Assembly (NCBI RefSeq): GCF_000703005.1
Contig: NZ_JNLH01000001.1
Coordinates: 1,667,001 to 1,731,000 of the forward strand
Direction of reading: 5' to 3'
DNA: 64,000 nucleotides
From: Pseudobutyrivibrio ruminis HUN009
Lineage (GTDB): Bacteria; Bacillota; Clostridia; Lachnospirales; Lachnospiraceae
The translations under genes and the position numbers were made by a program. The notes below the pieces were generated by a model. The model saw only the letters and a list, made by a program, of their open reading frames with translations, made no database searches and was not told where the DNA came from. Below, piece after piece: positions 27,485 through 34,882 of the stretch; the first letter of the stretch is position 1; every line of letters starts with the position of its first letter.

Positions 27485-27513
27485 ATTATACACCCTTAAC
27501 AATGTGTTGACAA
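27485..27513 (-). promoter_or_regulatory. Promoter for the HD-GYP gene
   Basis: On the - strand a TTGTCA box (complement of 27508-27513) and a TATAAT box (complement of 27485-27490) are exactly 17 bases apart. The -35 box overlaps a + strand TTGACA at 27507-27512, which has a weaker -10-like TATGAA at 27531-27536, so the region may fire in both directions. Confidence 0.65.
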
Positions 27514-27614
27514 TGAAAACTGTAATGTTGTATGAAAAACTTTTAAAGCTTGGTGAATTTATAAATATTTGGAAACTTTGCCAGAATTGATGTGTCAAAT
27601 AGGGGGAAGTGGCG

Positions 27615-27643
27615 TTGAAGAATTGAGTGTGATTTGTTAAAAT
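27615..27643 (+). promoter_or_regulatory. Promoter for the GT2 glycosyltransferase gene
   Basis: TTGAAG at 27615-27620 and TAAAAT at 27638-27643 are separated by 17 bases and lie about 30 bases before the start codon. Confidence 0.55.
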
Positions 27644-27674
27644 TGTAAAGGTTAAATTAGTTAGGAGAGTATTT

Positions 27675-28691
27675 ATGAAATTACTAAGTTTTGCAGTACC
27701 ATGTTACAACTCAGCAGCTTATATGGAGCATTGCGTAGAGACTCTGTTACATGGTGGTGAAGATGTAGAAATAATAATAGTAGACGATGGCTCTACAAAA
27801 GATAACACAGCAGAAATCGCAGACAGACTTGCAGCAGAACACCCTACCATCATCAAGGCTGTTCATCAGGAAAACGGCGGTCACGGTCAGGCTGTCAACA
27901 CAGGTCTTAAAAATGCCACAGGCTTATTCTTCAAGGTCGTGGATTCAGACGACTGGGTAGACCCAGATGCATACGACAAAATCTTAAAGGTTTTACGTAG
28001 CTCAGTTGAAAACGGCAAGCAGCTTGATATGCTTATTTCAAATTACGTATACGAAAAAGAAGGTGCTCATCACAAGAAGGTTATGTCATATTCAAACCTT
28101 CCAAAGAACAAGTACTTCTCTTGGGATGAGACAGGTCACTTCAAAAAAGGCCAGTACATTTTGATGCATTCAGTTATCTATCGCACAAAGCTTTTACGCG
28201 ACTGTGGAATGGAGCTTCCAAAGCATACATTCTATGTTGATAACCTTTATGTATTCTATCCACTTCCATATGTAAAGACTATGTACTACTTGGATGTTGA
28301 TTTCTATCGTTACTTTATTGGTCGTGACGATCAGTCAGTTAACGAAAAGGTTATGATTTCTCGTATCGACCAGCAAATCAAAGTCAACAAGCTTATGATG
28401 GAAGCTTACGACTACAAGAATATTAAGGATAATCATGTTAAGAAATACATGTTCAATTATCTAGAGATGATTACAGTTATCTCTACAGTTCTTCTTATGA
28501 AGAGTGGCACAAAGGAACATCAGCAGAAGCGCCATGATCTTTGGAGATACATCAAAGAGCAGGACTACTACTTATATAGAAAGCTTCGCTATGGCTTCAT
28601 GTGCGCAACTACAAACCTTCCTGGCCATGGTGGCCGCGCAATCTCTATCACAGCATACAAGATTGCCCAGAAGGTAGTAGGATTCAATTAA
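27675..28691 (+). CDS. Family 2 glycosyltransferase
   Basis: 338 aa. The GT-A fold signature is clear: SFAVPCYNSAAYMEHCVETLL, IIIVDDGSTKDNT, HQENGGHGQAVNTGL and the metal-binding DSDDWVD. The C-terminal half (about 210-338) is basic and amphipathic with no clear membrane helix. It probably transfers a sugar to a cell-envelope acceptor from the cytoplasmic side. It stands alone between its promoter and a hairpin-rich 3' region. The stop codon lies inside a perfect 13-base inverted repeat (28681-28693 with 28698-28710). Confidence 0.88.
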   Translation: MKLLSFAVPCYNSAAYMEHCVETLLHGGEDVEIIIVDDGSTKDNTAEIADRLAAEHPTIIKAVHQENGGHGQAVNTGLKNATGLFFKVVDSDDWVDPDAYDKILKVLRSSVENGKQLDMLISNYVYEKEGAHHKKVMSYSNLPKNKYFSWDETGHFKKGQYILMHSVIYRTKLLRDCGMELPKHTFYVDNLYVFYPLPYVKTMYYLDVDFYRYFIGRDDQSVNEKVMISRIDQQIKVNKLMMEAYDYKNIKDNHVKKYMFNYLEMITVISTVLLMKSGTKEHQQKRHDLWRYIKEQDYYLYRKLRYGFMCATTNLPGHGGRAISITAYKIAQKVVGFN

Positions 28692-28806
28692 TCATCAGAT
28701 TAATTGAATCCGTAAATGGCACATATTTCGCAAAGCGAAATGTGTGTTCTGCGAAGCAGAATTAAACTGTTGCTTACACTGGAAACAGTTTAACCCCAGG
28801 ATTCAA
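28681..28806 (+). other. Chain of hairpins with alternative pairing, 3' of the GT2 gene
   Basis: Four stems follow each other: GATTCAATTAATC (28681-28693) with GATTAATTGAATC (28698-28710); CACATATTTCGC with GCGAAATGTGTG; TTCTGC with GCAGAA around GAA; TTAAACTGTT with AACAGTTTAA. In addition GGATTCAA at 28799-28806 can pair with TTGAATCC at 28704-28711. The second arm of the first stem therefore has two possible partners, and the alternative would close the other three hairpins into a four-way junction. A terminator follows. It could be a small RNA or a 3' regulatory structure; no known family recognised. Confidence 0.45.
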
Positions 28807-28817
28807 CTAGACATCAG

Positions 28818-28842
28818 GCTCACCCGTGCGGTGAGCTTTTTT
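28818..28842 (+). terminator. Terminator after the hairpin chain
   Basis: GCTCACC at 28818-28824 and GGTGAGC at 28830-28836 pair around a five-base loop, followed by six T. Confidence 0.85.
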
Positions 28843-29129
28843 GTTGCTTTTTCACATAGACTTTAGTGGGCGAGCATGATAATATCTTTCGTATCGAAAC
28901 GCGATTCTTTTGAACCTGGTTCACAGGTTCATGTCCTGAGGTGCAAACGGGGCATTATTTCCATTTTATTTTTTAGGGGAAACGAAAAATAAGTGGCTTT
29001 TTTGTGGTGCAGTTTTTTGGGAAGGCGGTGCATGCAATAGCTATGGAGGTGAAATTTGTAGAGAAATAGATATTTGATTAGTTTAAAGATTAGTTGAAGA
29101 CTAGTTTGAAGTGGCTGGCCGGAGTGGGT
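28843..29129. other. Gene-free stretch with a hairpin and three tandem 12-bp repeats
   Basis: No convincing coding region is present. Visible structure: a perfect hairpin GAACCTG/CAGGTTC near 28913-28931, and three consecutive related repeats, GATTAGTTTAAA (29076-29087), GATTAGTTGAA (29088-29098) and GACTAGTTTGAA (29099-29110). These end about 20 bases before the palindrome array. The rest shows nothing I can name. Confidence 0.4.
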
Positions 29130-29425
29130 TGCTATAAGAATAGGAAAAGTCTGTAGATTATAGCAGAATCTGAAGCTGGGTTGCTATAAGAATAGAAAAA
29201 GTCTGTAGATTATAGCAGAATCTGAAGCCGGGCTGCTATAAGAATTAGGAAAAGCCTAAAGTTATAGCAGATTGTCGGGATTTGCTGCTATAAGATTTAC
29301 AGAAATGTAAATTCTATAGCAACTCACAGTTAAAATCTGCTATAGGATTCGAGAAAAAGCACAGATTATAGTAGATGGGCAATTTATAGTGCTATAAGAA
29401 TTAAGAAAATGCTTTATTTATAGCA
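29130..29425. repeat. Array of six 36-bp imperfect palindromes with exact 52-bp period
   Basis: Units start at 29130, 29182, 29234, 29286, 29338 and 29390. Each is 36 bases, beginning TGCTATA and ending TATAGCA (unit 5 ends TATAGTA), with 16-base linkers. The inside varies but usually pairs with itself: TTAGG/CCTAA in unit 3, TTTACA/TGTAAA around GAAA in unit 4, ATAGG/TCTGT in unit 1. Units 1 and 2 with their linkers differ at only three positions, so growth was by duplication. The constant 52-base step is about five turns of DNA, placing all palindromes on one face. It ends 35 bases before the nuclease-like gene. Confidence 0.9.
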
Positions 29426-29460
29426 TTTAAAGTAAAAAGAGGTTATGAAAGGAAAGAGTT

Positions 29461-30273
29461 ATGATTGGTTACAAGAGTTTTAGAAAAGTAATAGATAAGA
29501 GATTATTATGGTTAGATAAAATAATCAGAGAGAAGGAGGCGGATGTCAAGGACGCACCAGATGGAGAACTTCGAGCTGCCAAGAATGGTAGAACAGTACA
29601 ATACTTTATTAGATATGAGGGCGGGGATACAAATGGAAAGTACTTGAAGAAAGGCGAGCAAGGTCTGGCAAAGACAATAGCTCAAAAGGAATATGACAAT
29701 AAAGTATTGCTTGCAGCAAAGGAAGAATACAAAATTCTCAAAAGGTTAATGAAAGTGTATACGAATAAGAATATTGAAACAGTTCCTGAAAAGATAGCTC
29801 CTTTAAAAATGGCTTTGGTTACACCAGTGGAGAAGTCTGACGAGGAATATGTGGCGGAATGGCTGGCACAGGAGTATGAGCCATTTGACTATTATAGCGA
29901 AGCGCTTACATATGAGAATAGCAAAGGAATAAAAATGAGGTCGAAGTCTGAGGTGTTGATTTCTAATATATTAGATGAGCTGGGGATTCCTTATTTATAT
30001 GAAAAACCACTTAAGCTGCCAAATAATAGGACTGTGGGGCCTGACTTTACATTGTTAGATATGCGAAATAGACAGGAGGTTTATTTGGAGCACCTGGGGA
30101 TGCTGGATAACATGGATTATATGGAGAAGAATATTAGAAAGATAGGAGAATACGAAGATGCGGGGATTTATCGCGGAACTAGACTGCTTATTACTTATGA
30201 AACAAAGAATAAGCAGTTTAATGTGAAAAGGATAAGAGGAATGCTCTCAGAATATTTTGATAAAAATATTTAA
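29461..30273 (+). CDS. PD-(D/E)XK-like endonuclease-fold protein
   Basis: 270 aa. The N-terminal half (1-140) is basic and helical with long charged stretches. The C-terminal half has the marks of a restriction-endonuclease-like fold: MRSKSEVLISNILDELGIPYLYEKPL (helix with conserved Glu), VGPDFTLLD (the catalytic PD), and EVYLEHLGMLDN with Glu-Leu-Glu-His in place of E-x-K, then a helix with MEKNIRKIGEYEDAGI and a strand LLITYE. This is a variant active site, so activity is likely but unproven. No methylase, helicase, Cas or transposase gene is near. The palindrome array lies directly in its leader. Confidence 0.65.
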   Translation: MIGYKSFRKVIDKRLLWLDKIIREKEADVKDAPDGELRAAKNGRTVQYFIRYEGGDTNGKYLKKGEQGLAKTIAQKEYDNKVLLAAKEEYKILKRLMKVYTNKNIETVPEKIAPLKMALVTPVEKSDEEYVAEWLAQEYEPFDYYSEALTYENSKGIKMRSKSEVLISNILDELGIPYLYEKPLKLPNNRTVGPDFTLLDMRNRQEVYLEHLGMLDNMDYMEKNIRKIGEYEDAGIYRGTRLLITYETKNKQFNVKRIRGMLSEYFDKNI

Positions 30274-30337
30274 GCAATAGATTTAGGAAAATCGCAATAC
30301 ATAAGAATAACGTCTTTGTCAATATTTACGATACTTT

Positions 30338-30370
30338 TACTCCAAGTTTTCTAGCTTGGGGTATTTTTTT
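30338..30370 (+). terminator. Terminator after the nuclease-like gene
   Basis: TACTCCAAG at 30338-30346 and CTTGGGGTA at 30355-30363 pair with one G-U pair, followed by seven T (30364-30370). Confidence 0.85.
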
Positions 30371-30395
30371 GCCAAAATTTTGCACTTCCTGCCAA
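30369..30395 (+). promoter_or_regulatory. Paired half-site operator 1 (pilus operon)
   Basis: GCCAA at 30371-30375 and again at 30391-30395, exactly 20 bases apart. It is the first of five such pairs in the surface island. AT-rich -10-like sequence (TAATAT near 30424-30429) follows, about 90 bases before the tip adhesin start. Confidence 0.55.
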
Positions 30396-30516
30396 CTCAC
30401 TTTAAAAACGTTACGCGGTGTAATAATATATCATTCGGAACACAAGAAAGACACATTTTATATACATTATCGTCACATATACCGTTTCAGTTAACGTTTA
30501 AGGGAGTATTTGTTAA

Positions 30517-33500
30517 ATGAAAAAGAACAGATTACTTAACAGAACATTGTCTTTTGGTCTTGCACTTGCGCTATTTATTTCTTCACCTGCATCAGTGTAC
30601 GCTGAAGAAATGAATGATGCGTCTGTGGAGACCATCGTTGAAAATACAACCGAAGAGGTTACTACTTCTGATGGAGGGGAGTCATTAGAAGGAAACTCTA
30701 CACCTGCCTCTGAGGGAACAAATTCTGAGACTGGTTCAGAATCTAAAGATTCTGACCAGGTAAGCTCAGGTGCTTCTGCATCTGAGAATGATTCCAATTC
30801 AGACGAGCAAGTTAATAAAGGTGAGACACCAGAGTCATCTGATAAGACAGCTGACGATGCAGAGGCAGATGCTGATAATAAAGCTGACGCTGATGCAAAC
30901 GCTGATAAAGATGCAGAAGATGAGGATGATGAAATCACATACGATTACGAATCTAACAATGATGGTACTCATGTAAAGAAGTGGACTGACAAAGATGGTG
31001 TGGCTCAAGAAGAAACAGAGGACTGCGAGTTCGGTGAGGACGGCAAGTGTATTCATTGCGGATATGAGAAGGAAGAAGAGGAAGATGATGAAGAAATCAC
31101 TCTTCAGGACGAGGATGGCCTTGTTACAATCACAGCAAAGAAGTCTGTTTTAAATGGTGCTAAGAATGTTAAGGTTGAAGAAATCACAGTTGAGACTGAT
31201 GAAAATCAGTACAATGAGATGTCAGATGCTCTTGATAAGACCACTGATACAGAAACATCAGTAATTGATTTTATAGCCTATGATATAAAGCTATTTAATA
31301 AAGATGGAGATGAAGTAGAACCAAATGGAGAGGTTAATGTTGTATTTAATAATCTTTCTGTAGATGGTCTTGATGTAGAGGAATACACTACTGAGGTATA
31401 TCACTATGAAGATAGTGAAAATGTAGACAAGATGGAAAATGTAACACCAACTGATGATAGTACGGTTGAGATGGTTACTGATCATTTTTCTACTTATATC
31501 GTAGCAGTTAAGGGCAATCGAAGTGATAATATATTTGATAGTAAATATATTACAGTATATGGTAGCAAAAATTTGAATTGGAAGAGTGCATCGGAGTGGC
31601 CAGATATAAGCTCACACAGCTCATACCAATCTAATGATGCATATTATTATGCTACTTTTGGAAGAACTTCATACAGATATTTTTATCCATTAGAAATTAG
31701 AGTGTATGTTGATGATAGTGATGAACCAGCTGAAACACTAAGTTATGCCTATTTAGTTTCCAACTCTAGTAGTGCTATTAGAGAGAATTTCAATATTACT
31801 TCTGAAAGCTATACAGTTAGTAATGTTAAATATGGATATGGATCATCACATGAGAATGCTAAACTTTACCAGGTTGCAAATCCAACAAGCTTTAACGAGG
31901 GTTTTTATAATTATTTATCATCAGATACAAAAAATTATACTGATAGTAGTTATTGGACTCACTTTTATCCAGATAATCTTCAAAAAAATATTAATTATCT
32001 AGACGTTTATTTGAAACAAGATGATTTATACACAATTAGTGGAGCTACTTTAATTGACTATAAATCATATTTTAAAGCTGGTACTACAAAGATTAATAAT
32101 AGGTCAGTTGACGCTTTTAAGTTTTCTTCTAGTGGTGGAACAATTGATACAGCAAATAATCCATATGAGGGAGATAATTACCATACTGATAAATGTATTT
32201 ATCAAGGTATTGCAAGTAGTACATATTCAAATACTTTTAGGTTAAACGAGGCCATTACTTTAAAGAATGAGCTATTTCCTTCTGAAAGTAATGCACAGAA
32301 TAATAGTAATTACAAAGCTGCTGCTTATGATGTAAATGTTCAATTCACACAGACGTCAGATGGATATTATGAACTAGACAGTTCAAAATATAATTATGAA
32401 ATTATCAAGGATAATGGAGAGTCAGCTAAAGATTCAATAACACATAACGCTATATTAAAGCGAGTTAGCAATGTATCTTCGGGCGATGGAATGTTTAAGC
32501 CATTTGGTAATTATCATTTTGGAATGGATGTGCCTATTGAATTTACAATTTCGTCTAATGGAAAAACCGTTGTTAATGGTGAGGAAGTAAACACAGTCTT
32601 CGAATTCTCTGGAGATGATGATGTGTTTGTATACATCGACGGCGACTTAGTACTTGATTTAGGTGGAATTCACGGTGCAGTTACAGGATCAATAGATTTT
32701 GCAACAGGCAAGGTTCATGTAGAAGCAAACAGTTATGTGACAGGGGAAGGATATACAAATAATCGTAAAAACCTAAGAAATAGTGACTTAGATTTATATG
32801 AGATAGTTGGAAAAAAGTTGTCACAGTTTAGCAAAGAAACTCATATCATGCACGTTGTGTATTTTGAAAGAGGTGCGAGTCAATCTAATTGCAAGATAAA
32901 ATACAATTTTTCACCAATTAACAATAAGGAAAATTACACAAAGAGCATAACATTAGAAAAAATTTGGGACGACAATGGTTCTACTATTAGACCATCTTCA
33001 TTGAATATTAATGTATATGGAACATATGCAGATAATGAAGGTGTTAAGTATGTTGATTGTGCTGGAAATTCTTATAATGATAAGGCATCGTCGTTGACAA
33101 TCTATGAGTTGACTTCTTCTGAAGGTTGGACCAAGACAATTTCTGGCATACCAGTTTTTTATGATAATGATACTAGTAAAATAATTACCTGGTATTCTGA
33201 AGAGGAAGATATCCCAAGATATACGCAGACGGATTATACAAAGACATTTACAGGTGAATCTTCAGTAACGGTAGATGATTTGATTCCTGTTCCTGCTAGC
33301 ACAGCGGGGGAAAACATTTATAGTCATTTAGATATTGAATTGAATGCGGTATCTGATGGAGATGATGCCAAATCTAAAATAATAGAAAGTATTAAAGATT
33401 TAGATGGTACAGATTCTCAGGTATCTGTGATTGGATATTATGATGACAATTATAAATGGATTTCTAAAACAAAAAATGTGGCAATGTCCAAAGAATCAGA

Positions 33501-34860
33501 TTATGAGTGGAGAGCTAGTCAGCAAAAATTAGGTTCCAATTCAGTAATAGCCTTTTATGTTAAGTATCAAGGTACAGATGACTATAAGCTAGTTATAATT
33601 GACAAGAATTCATATTATGTTGATGGTGCAAGATATTATAAACATGATTCAGAGTTCACTAATGAGCATGAACCATATCGTAATATTGCGATGTACTACA
33701 CCGGTACTACGAGTCCAACGGAAGGATATGTCGATTTAAGTGGTAAGAATCTATTTACAACAGCGACCGTTGAATGTCCGGTTACTGTGAGCACAGGAAA
33801 AGGGAATTATTATAATTCAAGATACGGATATTCATATCCAGGATTGGATTTAGTCCTTTCGCCAAAGACTATTGAAGCAGTTTCAATTGAGGCTACGGGT
33901 AATGAGAAGCATTCTTTCACTAATACTATAAGTACTATTACTCTAACATTTAGGAAGACAGTAATAGCTGATGATACAAATCCTTATCCAAATGGCTTAT
34001 ATAGAATCAAACTTGAGAAGATTACATATGAGGATGGACAGGAAAAAGCCGAGGTAGTTGATTATGATCCATATACGCATAAGGTGTTCATTGGAAATAA
34101 AGAGATTACTGAGGTAAATGTAACAAGTACGCAAGGCGATATTAATTGGAATCCTGGTTGCCAAGATGGTATTTATAGTATTTATGATAACCAGTCAGTT
34201 ACTATTTCGAGTTTGCCGGCAGGAACATATAGGGTTACAGAAGTTGGTGCTTATAATGGTGTAGATCTTGACTGGTTTGATACAGAGATAGTCTGCAATG
34301 GTCAGACAACTACAGATGTAACAGCAACAATTGATTGTCAGGACGATAACAATGAAGTTGATATTCGTAATACATTTAAGAAGACATATGGATGGAAACT
34401 TAAGAAAGTAAGTGCTTCAAATCACACAAAAACATTACAGGGAGCTGAGTTTAAACTGTCTAGCAATACAATAGCCTACTATGGTTTAAGTGGTGATGAT
34501 GGAATTATTGTTTGGTATACAGATAAAACATTTGCCGATGATGAAAAGGTAGATGAGGTTGCTGATGGAATATACACATTGCAAGAGACAAAAGCTCCTA
34601 AAGAATATGCTAGAAGTACAGAGACGTGGACTGTTTCAGTAGAAAAATACCAGTCAGTAGAAGTAAAAAAAGGCAATGTGACAATTGCAAAGACGGATTC
34701 TAGTAATAATATTATTGAAGTAGAATTTGAAAATGAAGTTGCTTACACACTTCCAGAAACAGGTGGAAGCGGAGTTTACGTTTATACAATCGGCGGTATC
34801 CTACTAATGATTGCGGGGGCGCTGTTGTTATATAAAAACAAAAACAATAAAAGCAAATAA
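30517..34860 (+). CDS. Pilus tip adhesin with fibro-slime and Cna-B domains, LPETG anchor
   Basis: 1447 aa. A signal peptide (about 1-30, ending SPASVYAEE) is followed by a Ser/Asp/Glu-rich stalk to about residue 140. A fibro-slime-type domain lies near 590-805 (DDDVFVYIDGDLVLDLGGIHG). Cna-B-like repeats follow from about residue 810 (SITLEKIWDDNGSTIRPSS; later LKKVSASNHTKTLQGAEFKL) with an E-box-like LQETKAPKEY. The end is YTLPETGG, a membrane helix and KNKNNKSK, a standard sortase signal. It is the first gene of a pilus operon and is most likely the tip adhesin. The base composition looks more AT-rich than in the housekeeping genes. Confidence 0.9.
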   Translation: MKKNRLLNRTLSFGLALALFISSPASVYAEEMNDASVETIVENTTEEVTTSDGGESLEGNSTPASEGTNSETGSESKDSDQVSSGASASENDSNSDEQVNKGETPESSDKTADDAEADADNKADADANADKDAEDEDDEITYDYESNNDGTHVKKWTDKDGVAQEETEDCEFGEDGKCIHCGYEKEEEEDDEEITLQDEDGLVTITAKKSVLNGAKNVKVEEITVETDENQYNEMSDALDKTTDTETSVIDFIAYDIKLFNKDGDEVEPNGEVNVVFNNLSVDGLDVEEYTTEVYHYEDSENVDKMENVTPTDDSTVEMVTDHFSTYIVAVKGNRSDNIFDSKYITVYGSKNLNWKSASEWPDISSHSSYQSNDAYYYATFGRTSYRYFYPLEIRVYVDDSDEPAETLSYAYLVSNSSSAIRENFNITSESYTVSNVKYGYGSSHENAKLYQVANPTSFNEGFYNYLSSDTKNYTDSSYWTHFYPDNLQKNINYLDVYLKQDDLYTISGATLIDYKSYFKAGTTKINNRSVDAFKFSSSGGTIDTANNPYEGDNYHTDKCIYQGIASSTYSNTFRLNEAITLKNELFPSESNAQNNSNYKAAAYDVNVQFTQTSDGYYELDSSKYNYEIIKDNGESAKDSITHNAILKRVSNVSSGDGMFKPFGNYHFGMDVPIEFTISSNGKTVVNGEEVNTVFEFSGDDDVFVYIDGDLVLDLGGIHGAVTGSIDFATGKVHVEANSYVTGEGYTNNRKNLRNSDLDLYEIVGKKLSQFSKETHIMHVVYFERGASQSNCKIKYNFSPINNKENYTKSITLEKIWDDNGSTIRPSSLNINVYGTYADNEGVKYVDCAGNSYNDKASSLTIYELTSSEGWTKTISGIPVFYDNDTSKIITWYSEEEDIPRYTQTDYTKTFTGESSVTVDDLIPVPASTAGENIYSHLDIELNAVSDGDDAKSKIIESIKDLDGTDSQVSVIGYYDDNYKWISKTKNVAMSKESDYEWRASQQKLGSNSVIAFYVKYQGTDDYKLVIIDKNSYYVDGARYYKHDSEFTNEHEPYRNIAMYYTGTTSPTEGYVDLSGKNLFTTATVECPVTVSTGKGNYYNSRYGYSYPGLDLVLSPKTIEAVSIEATGNEKHSFTNTISTITLTFRKTVIADDTNPYPNGLYRIKLEKITYEDGQEKAEVVDYDPYTHKVFIGNKEITEVNVTSTQGDINWNPGCQDGIYSIYDNQSVTISSLPAGTYRVTEVGAYNGVDLDWFDTEIVCNGQTTTDVTATIDCQDDNNEVDIRNTFKKTYGWKLKKVSASNHTKTLQGAEFKLSSNTIAYYGLSGDDGIIVWYTDKTFADDEKVDEVADGIYTLQETKAPKEYARSTETWTVSVEKYQSVEVKKGNVTIAKTDSSNNIIEVEFENEVAYTLPETGGSGVYVYTIGGILLMIAGALLLYKNKNNKSK

Positions 34861-34882
34861 AGGAAAAGGAGAGAAAAGAAAC

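Noticed and set aside
28704..28806. tRNA gene, because three hairpins lie within a closing stem
   Set aside because: Stem lengths do not fit a tRNA and no T-loop (TTCRA) or CCA-adjacent acceptor pattern is seen.
28843..29129. Remnant gene or small ORF after the strong GGAGGTG at 29045-29051
   Set aside because: The bases after it give a stop within a few codons in every frame with a start codon; no support for a coding region.
29130..29425. CRISPR array
   Set aside because: The repeats are not identical, the 16-base linkers are too short, and the first two linkers are nearly the same, so they are not captured spacers. No Cas gene is present.
29130..29425. TIGR-type guide array
   Set aside because: Unit length (36) is suggestive, but there are no box C/D-like repeats, the internal variable arms are complementary to each other rather than guide-like, and the neighbouring protein does not look like a Nop-domain Tas protein.
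34811..34882. Upstream start for the backbone pilin, giving 24 extra residues
   Set aside because: The extension overlaps the adhesin tail region and would precede a normal signal peptide. The ATG at 34883 has its own AGGAGAG site. The same reasoning moved the starts of prmC, the LytTR regulator and the adhesins at 44547 and 50143.
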